A stretch of DNA of 64,000 nucleotides from Candidatus Sysuiplasma acidicola (lineage in GTDB: Archaea > Thermoplasmatota > Thermoplasmata > Sysuiplasmatales > Sysuiplasmataceae), in NCBI GenBank assembly GCA_019721035.1, contig JAHEAA010000005.1, forward strand, positions 1 to 64,000. The letters are read 5' to 3'. The number at the start of each line of letters is the position of its first letter. The first letter of the stretch is position 1. The position numbers and the translations under genes were made by a program. Below are positions 16,884-25,244 of the stretch, piece after piece. The notes under the pieces were generated by a model, which was not told the origin of the DNA, did no database searches, and saw nothing but the letters and a program-made list of their open reading frames with translations.

Positions 16884-18164
16884 TCACACATCATGCTCAG
16901 GCTCCACCACGCTCCCGGCGGAAGGTCGGCCGTCGAGATTCCACAGGCTTTTCATAGGTGTGAATGCAAGAGCAGAGAGAAGCAGGAGCGCTCCCGCGAT
17001 TTCGTAAACTTTCACGACGCCGATTACTGTTATCAGTATGCCACCTACGACAATAGAAGGCGGACCGCCGATGAAACTGAGCAACCCGTCTATCGCGAAA
17101 TATCTCCCTCTCATCGGTGTGGGCACCAGGTTCTGCGCCGACGAGAGCCAGACGTTTCCTCCAAAACCGCTGACCAAACCTATGCCGAAGCCCGCACACA
17201 GCGCCACCGGGACAGTCGGGAAAACGCCAAGCAGTAGCATCAGTGCTCCGGCACAGGCACCATTGACCAGCAGCCACACCTTTCCAGCGTGCCTGACCGC
17301 ATCTGTACGCCCTACAAGGAGAGCACCGGCTGCCCCGCCTATGACAAACGCGGCAAGTATGGCACCAAAGAGGAATGCACCCGCACCGACACCGACTCCG
17401 ACGTAAATCACCAGAAAATAGAACGTGACGCCGAACAGGAAGTTGAAAATGACTGCGGAGAGAGACAGTTCAAGAAGTCCACGCTGTGTGATGAGCCATC
17501 TCATTCCTTCCCTGATTTCATTGCCCATCATCGCCTTCCCTTTCCCCGCACGCCCGACCTTCTTTTTGCCCACAGCCCCAAGTCTCAATAGCAGAAACAG
17601 TGAGAACACAGCGGCAATGATGTATCCTGCAGCGCTGTAAATGAATGCCAGAACTGCGCCTGCAAGCACAATGAGTGCCCCGCCGAGGGCGCTGGAAAAA
17701 GAACCGAGCAGATTGTAACCCGCAATCGTCACGCCGTTCGCGTCAGCCACTTCATCCGGCCCCACGAGTTCAGGAAGAACCGAGTGGTCCGTCGACCTGT
17801 ATAACTCGTTGGCTCCATTCCATACCAGGCTGAACACAATGACTGCGAGCAGCTGGAAACCTGCCTCAATGGTAATCAGCGCAAGCATCACCAGGCAGGC
17901 AGCACGGAGCGCGTTTGAGAACAGGAGCAGCGCCCGGCGGTTGTACCTGTCTATCCATACGCCTGCAGGGAGCGTGACAATTACGGTCGCCACCGAAGCC
18001 GCAAGGCCAACAATTGCGACATCTATTGCAGAATGTGTTACTGCGAACACGAACCAGATGACGGACACGTTAGTGACAGCACCAGCGGTTCTGGACGACA
18101 GGTTCATGCCGAAATAATCGAGAAAGCTCCTGTTCCGAAAGATTCCCTCGGATATGCCCTTCAC
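16884..18164 (-). CDS. MFS transporter, EntS-like exporter group
   Basis: The 426-residue protein has about twelve hydrophobic segments in two halves. Its cytoplasmic loop between segments 2 and 3 reads AGVWIDRYNRRAL, the usual major facilitator signature (GxxxDRxxRR). The N-terminal RSFLDYFGMNLSSRTAGAVTNV and overall pattern resemble MFS proteins of the enterobactin-exporter/multidrug type. The substrate is unknown. It follows an about 260-base gap that shows no gene, and it is not obviously cotranscribed with its neighbours. Confidence 0.85.
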   Translation of the reverse strand: MKGISEGIFRNRSFLDYFGMNLSSRTAGAVTNVSVIWFVFAVTHSAIDVAIVGLAASVATVIVTLPAGVWIDRYNRRALLLFSNALRAACLVMLALITIEAGFQLLAVIVFSLVWNGANELYRSTDHSVLPELVGPDEVADANGVTIAGYNLLGSFSSALGGALIVLAGAVLAFIYSAAGYIIAAVFSLFLLLRLGAVGKKKVGRAGKGKAMMGNEIREGMRWLITQRGLLELSLSAVIFNFLFGVTFYFLVIYVGVGVGAGAFLFGAILAAFVIGGAAGALLVGRTDAVRHAGKVWLLVNGACAGALMLLLGVFPTVPVALCAGFGIGLVSGFGGNVWLSSAQNLVPTPMRGRYFAIDGLLSFIGGPPSIVVGGILITVIGVVKVYEIAGALLLLSALAFTPMKSLWNLDGRPSAGSVVEPEHDV

Positions 18165-18257
18165 ATCATACGCTCCCCAGATTTTACAAAACTTTCCGCA
18201 GCAGCTGACCGGGCAATCAATTTCCGGCTTGTCTGCCGCACTCAGGGCTGCACCCTG

Positions 18258-19928
18258 TCAGGCGTGCAGAAGATGCCTGTCCTCAATATATTTCCTGGCA
18301 GCCTCTCTTCCGGAAACCATTGCCGCCCTTATATCATACTGCCGCCTCTCGCTGATTGAAAAATCAAACTCACTGCCCATCTCTGTTGCAAACACGACTC
18401 CCTTTGATTCGATCAGGCGGCGGAAGGCTGCAGCCCTCGCCCGATCCAGGCTGTTCAGGATTCTCTCAGATGCGACGACCTTTGACACGCCCGCAAGGTG
18501 CAGTATCTCGTCGTGATGCTGGAAGATGTTTGAGTCGAACCGGATATTCGGTCCGGTCGGAATCGGTGGGTAGGTCCTGTCTGGAAGACAGTAAATTCCG
18601 TCTCCACTGTATTCCTGCCCCATCTTCAGACGCACGCCCAGTTTCCTCAGCACTTCCCTGTAATACTCGATGAGTCTGACGAATTCGCCCTTCTTGTGCT
18701 TATCCCGTATATCCAGCAGCTGGCCGCCTATGTCTGTTCTTTTATCATATACCGTTACACTCAGCCCCGCCTTCGCTAGGCAGATCGCAGCTTCGAGGCC
18801 TTTCACACCGGCGCCGACGACATTCACTTCACCTTTGACTCTCGGCAGCGGGTTAACCAGCAATTCCAGTCCAGTCGAGGGGTTTACAGTGCACCTGACT
18901 TCGCCGTACGTGAGGTCGCGGCAGGCCTGGTTGCACCTGATGCATGGTCGAATCGCAGTGTCGCCGGCCAAGACCTTTTCCGCAAAATATGGATCGGCTA
19001 GCATTCCCCTTCCCACCGCAACGAAGTCCGCCTTTTCGAGCACCCTGCGTGCATCAGCGGCATTTGTGACGGAACCAACGACGATCGTTGTCACCGCGGG
19101 CTTTCTCGGCAGCCTCTCAGCGATGTGTGTCTTCACCCCATAGAATGACATTGAAGAGCCGGGGGGTGCTGTTCTGCCCGCAGAGAAATGGACGTAGTCG
19201 ACAGACTTCAGTGATTCAGCTATGGAAAGCCCGTACTCCGGGCCATAGCCGTCGGCGTCGTCCTCATAGAGGCTCAGCCTGATGCCCAGATTGGTGTCCA
19301 CCTCTGACCTAATTGCATCTATGATTTCCTGTGCGAATCGTATCCTTCCCTCGAAAGAGCCGCCATACCTGTCCTTTCTCTGATTCAGTGCTGGTGACAG
19401 GAACTCCTGTATCAGGTAACCATGTGCTCCGTGAAGTTCTATGCCGTCGAAGTTGGAGCGCTTCGCCACTCTTGCTGCCCTGACGAAGCTGGCAATGGCA
19501 TCATCTATGTCCGCAGGGGACATTTCCGCAGGTGTGGTTCCCAGATAATCAACAGCCGTCGGCGCATACGGCCACACTGCATTGTTCTCAGTGAGTGCCT
19601 TTCCACCAGCGTGCACCAGCTGAACGAATATGTTAGCGCCGTGGTTGTGTATCCTTTCTGTGAGCCGCCTCAGCTTCGGCGCGAATTCATCAGTATACAG
19701 GCCCATCTGATTCCTGGCACCTCTGGAATTCGTTCTGTCGATGTACGAGTACTCTGTGATTATGAGGCCGGCGCCTCCTTTTGCCCTCTCTTCGAGATAT
19801 GCCATGTGGCTTTCGTTTGTGCTGCCATCAGGGTTGCAGAGGTTGGATATCATGGGTGCCATGACAATGCGGTTCTTAACGGTCAGGTGCCCGATTGTAC
19901 CTGGCTTGCCTATCTTGTCTTCATTCAT
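18258..19928 (-). CDS. Old Yellow Enzyme / 2,4-dienoyl-CoA-reductase-like oxidoreductase
   Basis: From the ATG at 19928 the protein has 556 residues; the open frame runs 33 codons further but that part is not family-like. Residues 1 to about 330 form the FMN TIM barrel (VKNRIVMAPM, FDGIELHGAHGYLIQEFLSP, NQRKDRYGGS, FVAVGRGMLADP). A 4Fe-4S motif follows: CIRCNQACRDLTYGEVRC. Then comes a Rossmann start, VNVVGAGVKGLEAA. The normal family length is about 650-680; here the C-terminal FAD/NADPH region is about 100 residues short. It probably reduces an enoyl or dienoyl substrate using NAD(P)H. The substrate is uncertain. Confidence 0.85.
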   Translation of the reverse strand: MNEDKIGKPGTIGHLTVKNRIVMAPMISNLCNPDGSTNESHMAYLEERAKGGAGLIITEYSYIDRTNSRGARNQMGLYTDEFAPKLRRLTERIHNHGANIFVQLVHAGGKALTENNAVWPYAPTAVDYLGTTPAEMSPADIDDAIASFVRAARVAKRSNFDGIELHGAHGYLIQEFLSPALNQRKDRYGGSFEGRIRFAQEIIDAIRSEVDTNLGIRLSLYEDDADGYGPEYGLSIAESLKSVDYVHFSAGRTAPPGSSMSFYGVKTHIAERLPRKPAVTTIVVGSVTNAADARRVLEKADFVAVGRGMLADPYFAEKVLAGDTAIRPCIRCNQACRDLTYGEVRCTVNPSTGLELLVNPLPRVKGEVNVVGAGVKGLEAAICLAKAGLSVTVYDKRTDIGGQLLDIRDKHKKGEFVRLIEYYREVLRKLGVRLKMGQEYSGDGIYCLPDRTYPPIPTGPNIRFDSNIFQHHDEILHLAGVSKVVASERILNSLDRARAAAFRRLIESKGVVFATEMGSEFDFSISERRQYDIRAAMVSGREAARKYIEDRHLLHA

Positions 19929-20171
19929 CCTGCAATCATCATTGTGATTGAATATCTGAACCTTTCCAGCAGTAACAGCTGAACATGACGGAGCGGATGA
20001 CATTTTGCACGGAACAGGGCAGAACATTGTGGTGGTTCACTTTCCCTACCTTCCGCTACACCGCTAAATGGAGTTCAAGCCCACTCCTGCAGGGGCCGCA
20101 TGGGACGACGAAAGTCTAATCTATGAAATCAATCTAGTGGCGGGCAGCCGTAACGGCGAGATGAATCCTGA

Positions 20172-21587
20172 ATGGACAGATACGGAAGCAGCGTTCTCAA
20201 AGTGGAGCCATTTGGTATTGAACACATACCGCATGATGAAAGACATGGCAAACCGGGAAAATTATTCACGCTCTGGTTTGCATCCAACGTAACAATAGGC
20301 AGTTATGCGGTGGGTTATCTTGCAGTTTCACTCTTCTCCCTTCCCATCAGTTCGGCACTCCTTGTCCTTCTGGCAGGCAATCTCATCGGCGGTTTCCTGC
20401 TTGCGCTCGCAAGTTCGATGGGGCCCTCGTTCGGCTATCCACAGATGATCATAACAAGGGGAACGTTTGGAAGGAAGGGCGCATATATGCCTGCTTTTCT
20501 GCAATGGGCAAGCAGCGTGGGATGGTTCACTGTCAACGCCGTTCTCGGAAGTTTTGCACTGGAGAGCCTGCTTCACATCGGATATGTCCCGTCTGCGCTC
20601 ATTCTCGTTTCTGTCATGATCGTCATAGGCATATACGGTCACAATTTCATACATCAATTTGAAAAGATAATGGCCCTGGTTCTCGGAGCTTTTTTTGCCG
20701 TTGCAACGGCAGTCATACTGATGCACGGGCAGAGTTTTGCGGCCTACAAGCCTGCAGTTGTGCCAGGCGTTCCAGCCTACGCGGTGAATTCCGTTCTACT
20801 CATGGGCGCATCGCTCTCATATTTGATGAGCTGGGGGCCTTATGCCTCGGACTATTCGAGGTACCTTGGAGAAAAAACTGATTGGAGGAAGTCTGCGGCT
20901 TTCACATTCCTGGGAGGATTTGCGGCATCTTTCTGGTTCGAGGCGCTTGGTGCGCTTGTCGCCGCGTACATCTATGGCAATTACAGCAGAGCGGCTTCCA
21001 TAGGCATAATCGGTTCATTCGGATATGTGCTCGGCCTGCTAGGAACTGCAGCACTGATTGCCATCGTTCTGGGCACACTCTCAGCCAATGCACTGAACAT
21101 ATATACGAGCGCATTGTCTTCGCTCGTACTGGACATCAGGATCGGAAGGTGGAAGGCGGTACTGTTGTCGGGCACCATAGGCGCGGTGCTTACGATTCTG
21201 CTGTCAGGGAGCTTCACATCATTTTACGAAGGATTCCTGCTCCTCCTCGATTACTGGATTACGCCATGGCTCGCCATAGTGCTGATTGATTTTTTTGTGC
21301 TACGCCACAGGAATCCAGTCACAGTAGACAGGGCCACGAACTTCAAAGCCAGCGGCCTGCTGAGTTATCTTCTCGGTCTCGCCGTTTCCGTTCCTTTCAT
21401 ATCATGGGGATACGGTTCATTGAGCTACACCGGATTCATATCGGCCAGTTACCTTGGGGGGGCTGATGTGAGCTACTATGTGGCGCTGTCCGTTACCGGA
21501 TTATCATATTATCTGATGATGAAAAGGAAACCGGAGCCCGGAGCAGGTGCTGACGCTTTGAGATTGAAAACTGGCGGAGCAAGATGA
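20172..21587 (+). CDS. NCS1-family nucleobase:cation symporter
   Basis: The 471-residue protein begins with the NCS1 signature VEPFGIEHIPHDERHGKPGK just before the first of about twelve membrane segments. Other landmarks are GPSFGYPQMIITRGTFGRKGAY and SWGPYASDYSRYLG, both typical of cytosine, allantoin or purine permeases. It would import a nucleobase or related compound with protons or sodium. The start at 20172 is chosen because the signature begins within ten codons. A competing upstream frame (20068-20292) is read in another phase and has no support. The gene is monocistronic. Confidence 0.9.
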   Translation: MDRYGSSVLKVEPFGIEHIPHDERHGKPGKLFTLWFASNVTIGSYAVGYLAVSLFSLPISSALLVLLAGNLIGGFLLALASSMGPSFGYPQMIITRGTFGRKGAYMPAFLQWASSVGWFTVNAVLGSFALESLLHIGYVPSALILVSVMIVIGIYGHNFIHQFEKIMALVLGAFFAVATAVILMHGQSFAAYKPAVVPGVPAYAVNSVLLMGASLSYLMSWGPYASDYSRYLGEKTDWRKSAAFTFLGGFAASFWFEALGALVAAYIYGNYSRAASIGIIGSFGYVLGLLGTAALIAIVLGTLSANALNIYTSALSSLVLDIRIGRWKAVLLSGTIGAVLTILLSGSFTSFYEGFLLLLDYWITPWLAIVLIDFFVLRHRNPVTVDRATNFKASGLLSYLLGLAVSVPFISWGYGSLSYTGFISASYLGGADVSYYVALSVTGLSYYLMMKRKPEPGAGADALRLKTGGAR

Positions 21588-21640
21588 TAGAAGATGGCAG
21601 CGGATAGGAACTTTGCACACATATGCTCTTGGTTTTTGGG

Positions 21641-21682
21641 AAAAGTATAAGTCACCGTGCAATTTGTTGCGTTAAAAGGTGT
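21641..21682 (+). promoter_or_regulatory. Promoter and Shine-Dalgarno of the eS6 operon
   Basis: A TATA-box-like AAAAGTATAAG lies at 21641-21651, about 40-50 bases upstream of the eS6 ATG. The purine-rich AAAAGGTG just after it (about 21675-21682) can serve as ribosome-binding site at normal spacing. Confidence 0.6.
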
Positions 21683-21690
21683 TGGGTTCT

Positions 21691-22083
21691 ATGGCCGATT
21701 TCAAGGCAGTTATAAATGATCCAAAGACAGGTACATCTTACCAGGTAGATGTTGCCGGAACACAGACGTCAGCTCTGGTAGGCAAGAAAATCGGAGATGT
21801 TGTAGACGGCATCTACTTCAAACTTCCGGGATACAAGCTTCAGATTACAGGAGGCTCAGACAAAGACGGTTTCACGATGAGGCATGATCTTCCAGGACAG
21901 CAGAGGCGGCGACTGATGCTATCCGGCGGGACAGGATTCAAGCCAACGAGGAAGGGTGTGAGGAAGCGACGGACCGTGAGGGGAAACACCGTTTCTCCGG
22001 TCACCGTCCAGCTGAATCTCAAGATAACCGCATTCGGACCGACACCTGTTTCAGAGATTTTCCAGAAGAAGGAGAGCAAGTAA
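21691..22083 (+). CDS. rps6e: Small-subunit ribosomal protein eS6
   Basis: The 130-residue protein matches archaeal eS6 from end to end: [47 protein letters not shown], then the basic [18 protein letters not shown]. It is a structural component of the 30S subunit. The ATG at 21691 is chosen over one four codons earlier because it has the ribosome-binding site at better spacing. Its stop codon overlaps the start of the aIF2-gamma gene, the standard archaeal gene order. Confidence 0.96.
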   Translation: MADFKAVINDPKTGTSYQVDVAGTQTSALVGKKIGDVVDGIYFKLPGYKLQITGGSDKDGFTMRHDLPGQQRRRLMLSGGTGFKPTRKGVRKRRTVRGNTVSPVTVQLNLKITAFGPTPVSEIFQKKESK

Positions 22084-23315
22084 TGCATGTTGCAAGACAG
22101 CCAGAGATCAATGTTGGACTCGTCGGCCATGTAGATCATGGAAAAACGAGTCTGGTGAAGGCGCTTTCGGGTGAATCCACAGATCGCCACTCTGAAGAGA
22201 TAAAACGCGGCATTTCCATCAAACTGGGATATGCAGATTCGTCAATATTCAAGTGTGAAGAATGCGACGATCCTGAGTGTTACTCAACTCTGGAGAACAA
22301 TCTGAACTGCAAATCCGGCGTAAAGTACGTGCGGTCGATCTCTTTTGTCGACTCCCCCGGACATGAGACCCTGATGGCAACCATGCTTTCCGGGGCAGCA
22401 ATTATGGATGGAGCTCTCCTGATAATCGCGTCAAATGAAAAGTGTCCACAGCCACAGACAAAAGAGCACCTTATGGCGCTCGACGTCATAGGTGTCAAGA
22501 ATGTCATCATCGTGCAGAACAAGATAGATATTGTCACCGAAGAACAGGCAATGAAGAACTACCAGGAAATCACAAAATTCGTCAAGGGAACGGTCGCCGA
22601 GAATTCTCCGATCGTGCCTGTCAGCGCCCATCACAAAACCAATCTTGATTATCTTGCCTGGAGCATAGAGAAGATTATTCCGACACCTGACCGCGATTTG
22701 ACTAAACCAGCAAGAATGCACATTGCGAGGTCGTTCGACATCAATGTGCCCGGAACTTCCATAGACAAGCTGAAAGGAGGCGTCATAGGAGGTACCATTT
22801 CTGAGGGAAAACTCTCGGTTGGTGACGAGATCGAAATTGCGCCCGGCAAGAGGACAGAAAGCAGCGGGAAGACAAACTGGCAATCTCTGTTCTCGACTGT
22901 TGTGGCCATACAATCGGGTGGACGCAGGTTCGAATCCGCAGGACCAGGCGGACTTATTGCCGTCGGTACAAAGCTGGATCCATCTCTGACCAAATCAGAC
23001 AGTCTGGTAGGCAAGGTCGCCGGCAAGCCAGGGACGCTGCCGCCCGTTCTGCAGTCGTTTTCCATGCAGACGCATCTGCTGGAAAGGGTGGTTGGAAGTC
23101 AGGAAGAGCAGAAGGTCGAGAGCATCAAGACGAATGAGCCGCTGATGCTCAACATGGGAACCTCCACAACGGTGGGACTTGTCACGAGCGCGAGAAAAGA
23201 CACCTGCGATGTGAATCTCAAGATACCAGTGTGCCTTGAAACCAACCAGCGGGTTGCAATATCGAGGAAATTTGCCGGAAAGTGGAGACTGATTGGATTC
23301 GGCATCGCAGTGTGA
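22083..23315 (+). CDS. eif2g: Translation initiation factor aIF2, gamma subunit
   Basis: The 410-residue GTPase shows all G motifs: [14 protein letters not shown] (G1), [11 protein letters not shown] (switch I), DSPGHE (G3), QNKIDIV (G4). A zinc-knuckle insertion is present ([10 protein letters not shown] and a later Cys). The two C-terminal beta barrels have normal length. As the core of aIF2 it binds GTP and initiator Met-tRNA and delivers it to the ribosomal P site. It sits in the conserved order eS6, aIF2-gamma, PIN nuclease. Confidence 0.97.
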   Translation: MHVARQPEINVGLVGHVDHGKTSLVKALSGESTDRHSEEIKRGISIKLGYADSSIFKCEECDDPECYSTLENNLNCKSGVKYVRSISFVDSPGHETLMATMLSGAAIMDGALLIIASNEKCPQPQTKEHLMALDVIGVKNVIIVQNKIDIVTEEQAMKNYQEITKFVKGTVAENSPIVPVSAHHKTNLDYLAWSIEKIIPTPDRDLTKPARMHIARSFDINVPGTSIDKLKGGVIGGTISEGKLSVGDEIEIAPGKRTESSGKTNWQSLFSTVVAIQSGGRRFESAGPGGLIAVGTKLDPSLTKSDSLVGKVAGKPGTLPPVLQSFSMQTHLLERVVGSQEEQKVESIKTNEPLMLNMGTSTTVGLVTSARKDTCDVNLKIPVCLETNQRVAISRKFAGKWRLIGFGIAV

Positions 23316-23318
23316 ATC

Positions 23319-23693
23319 ATGGCACAGATTGTAGTTGTGGACACAAGCACACTTATCTCAGTATTTGAGAACAGGATTAACTTCGACGCGGAACTCAGTG
23401 AGCTCCTCGGTTCGCATGACGTGGTCATTCCAACAGCTGTTCTGGAGGAGCTCGGCCGCGTGAAGAAGAAAGAGGCGAAAATGGCACTGGAGATGAGCGC
23501 AAAGTACAGGACGTTTCAGTCGCGGAAAAAAGGCGATGATGCCATAGTTGAGGCGGCGAAGGAGACAGGATCGTTTGCAGTCGTTACGAATGATGCCCGT
23601 CTGGCTTCCGAACTTGTTTCGGAAGGGTTCAGGGTGATAACGCTTCGTGGAAGGAAGAGACTTGATTTCCGCCGCTCTGACGATGCCATTTGA
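23319..23693 (+). CDS. PIN-domain nuclease, Fcf1/Utp24-like group
   Basis: The 124-residue protein is a bare PIN domain with the four acidic positions visible: VVVDTSTLI near the start, VLEELGR, KKGDDAIVEAA, and VVTNDARLA. Its position directly after eS6 and aIF2-gamma is conserved in archaea and corresponds to the family related to the eukaryotic pre-rRNA endonucleases Fcf1/Utp24. A role in rRNA processing is therefore likely, though not shown here. It overlaps the beginning of the next open frame but not the preferred start of ribK. Confidence 0.85.
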   Translation: MAQIVVVDTSTLISVFENRINFDAELSELLGSHDVVIPTAVLEELGRVKKKEAKMALEMSAKYRTFQSRKKGDDAIVEAAKETGSFAVVTNDARLASELVSEGFRVITLRGRKRLDFRRSDDAI

Positions 23694-23743
23694 TTTGTGC
23701 ACAAAGATTTAATTTGGCGGACCGCTGTGCGGTCGGATTGGGC

Positions 23744-24403
23744 ATGAAGGGATATCACAATTCAGCACTGAAACAACTCGCGCTGATGGGCGCACTGACG
23801 TCATTCACTGAAATCACTTCCAAGAGACTTGGCGAAGCTATCGGAGTCAGTCAGCAGGCCGCATCTATGGAGATACTCAAGCTGGCGGAGCAGCGACTCA
23901 TCGAGAGACAGATAGGCCATAAGGGGCAGAGGCTGATGATATCGGAGAAGGGACTCGAAGTGCTGAAGAGGGAATATCTGGAATACAAAATGCTGTTCGA
24001 GCCGGCAAGAAAGCTGCAGATACACGGTACAGTCTTCAGCGGCCTTGGGGAAGGCAAATATTACATCTCCCAGCAGAAGTACAAACAGCAGTTTCAGAAA
24101 CGGCTGTTGTTCCAACCGTATGAAGGAACGCTGAACATAAGGGTAGTCCCGGCCGACATGCCACTGTTCGAGCGGCTGACTTTTGCTCCGGGCATAGGCA
24201 TACTTGGATTCACAAGCAAGGGAAGGACGTTCGGCGATGTCAAATGCTTCATGGCAAGAATAAATGAAAAGGATTGCGCTGTCATCCTTCCGGTGCGAAC
24301 ACACTACACAGATGTGATGGAAGTGATCGCGAAGGACCACCTACGTTCACTGCACAAACTCAGCGACGGCGATGCAGTAGAGATTGAGGTGGACACGGGC
24401 TGA
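23744..24403 (+). CDS. ribK: CTP-dependent riboflavin kinase with N-terminal HTH domain
   Basis: From the ATG at 23744 the protein has 219 residues. Residues 1-85 form a winged helix (EAIGVSQQAASMEILKLAEQ, then the wing), a known fusion that also acts as a regulator in some archaea (RbkR). The kinase domain follows: LQIHGTVFSGLGEGKYYIS, LLFQPYEGTLNIRV and the late DHLRSLHKLSDGDAVEIEV. It phosphorylates riboflavin to FMN using CTP. The DNA-binding domain may let it repress riboflavin genes, as described for RbkR; here this is inference. It is in line with the eS6 operon. Confidence 0.93.
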   Translation: MKGYHNSALKQLALMGALTSFTEITSKRLGEAIGVSQQAASMEILKLAEQRLIERQIGHKGQRLMISEKGLEVLKREYLEYKMLFEPARKLQIHGTVFSGLGEGKYYISQQKYKQQFQKRLLFQPYEGTLNIRVVPADMPLFERLTFAPGIGILGFTSKGRTFGDVKCFMARINEKDCAVILPVRTHYTDVMEVIAKDHLRSLHKLSDGDAVEIEVDTG

Positions 24404-24405
24404 GC

Positions 24406-25242
24406 TCAGAAGTGAGTCTCCAGATATCTGACAGCAGATTCAATAATCAGCATGCCGTCACCGTATGATTCGGGCGGATTGTCCGTTCTCGTCCAGTCCG
24501 TGTGCAGGTAACGCCAGTATGTTCTCTCTGGATGCGGCATCATTCCAAGCACGAAACCGGTGTCATCGGTCACACCAGCTATGTTGTAAACGCTTCCGTT
24601 GGGATTCCATGGATAACCGGCGTATTCTCCCCTGTCGTCCACATAGCGGAAAACCAGTTCATCGAGTTCATCCAGCTTTTTAACCCACTTATCTGATTTT
24701 GACGGAGGAAATGTCATCTTTCCTTCGCCATGCGCAGTCGGTATGCATAGTATTGTGCCTTCAGGTATCAATGATGTGAAAATGCAGTGTCCCCTGTTGA
24801 CGTTCTTCAGAAACGCAGGACGGCATTCATATCTGCACGATATGTTGGTTGCAAGAGCAGCGCGCGGCAGCAGTTCTCCCTTTTCACCGCCGGAGGGCAG
24901 CATGCCCAGCTCGACCAGGACCTGAAAACCGTTGCAGACACCGAGTACGGGTTTGCCGTTGTCGACGAAAGAGAGCAGTTCTTTCCCTACCGAGGCCTTG
25001 ATTCTGGATGCGAAAATGGCGCCTGCCCTTACATAATCTCCTGCTGAAAAACCGCCAGGTATCACAATCATGTCGTAATCATCAAGCGATCTGTGCCTTG
25101 CTTGCGGACATCTTCCCTCCAGCTGTTTCAGGTGAACCATCTCCGTCCTGACTCCGGACGCAGTAAATGCCGCCGCCGCCTCATCTTCCATATTAGTGCC
25201 CTCAATCCTGAGCACTGCAACAGTTATCTCATTGCGTTTCAT
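24406..25242 (-). CDS. purQ: Phosphoribosylformylglycinamidine synthase, glutaminase subunit
   Basis: From the ATG at 25242 the protein has 278 residues. It is a class I glutamine amidotransferase: VIPGGFSAGDYVRAGAI, GVCNGFQVL with the nucleophilic Cys, and MMPHPERTYW with the His and Glu of the triad. It supplies ammonia for the PurL reaction in purine synthesis. It follows purL with no real gap (stop and start almost touch), and purS lies upstream, giving the operon purS-purL-purQ. Confidence 0.95.
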   Translation of the reverse strand: MKRNEITVAVLRIEGTNMEDEAAAAFTASGVRTEMVHLKQLEGRCPQARHRSLDDYDMIVIPGGFSAGDYVRAGAIFASRIKASVGKELLSFVDNGKPVLGVCNGFQVLVELGMLPSGGEKGELLPRAALATNISCRYECRPAFLKNVNRGHCIFTSLIPEGTILCIPTAHGEGKMTFPPSKSDKWVKKLDELDELVFRYVDDRGEYAGYPWNPNGSVYNIAGVTDDTGFVLGMMPHPERTYWRYLHTDWTRTDNPPESYGDGMLIIESAVRYLETHF

Positions 25243-25244
25243 AC

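Noticed and set aside
20068-20292. 74-codon ORF overlapping the start of the NCS1 permease
   Set aside because: It runs in a different phase from the permease signature, and has no recognisable content.
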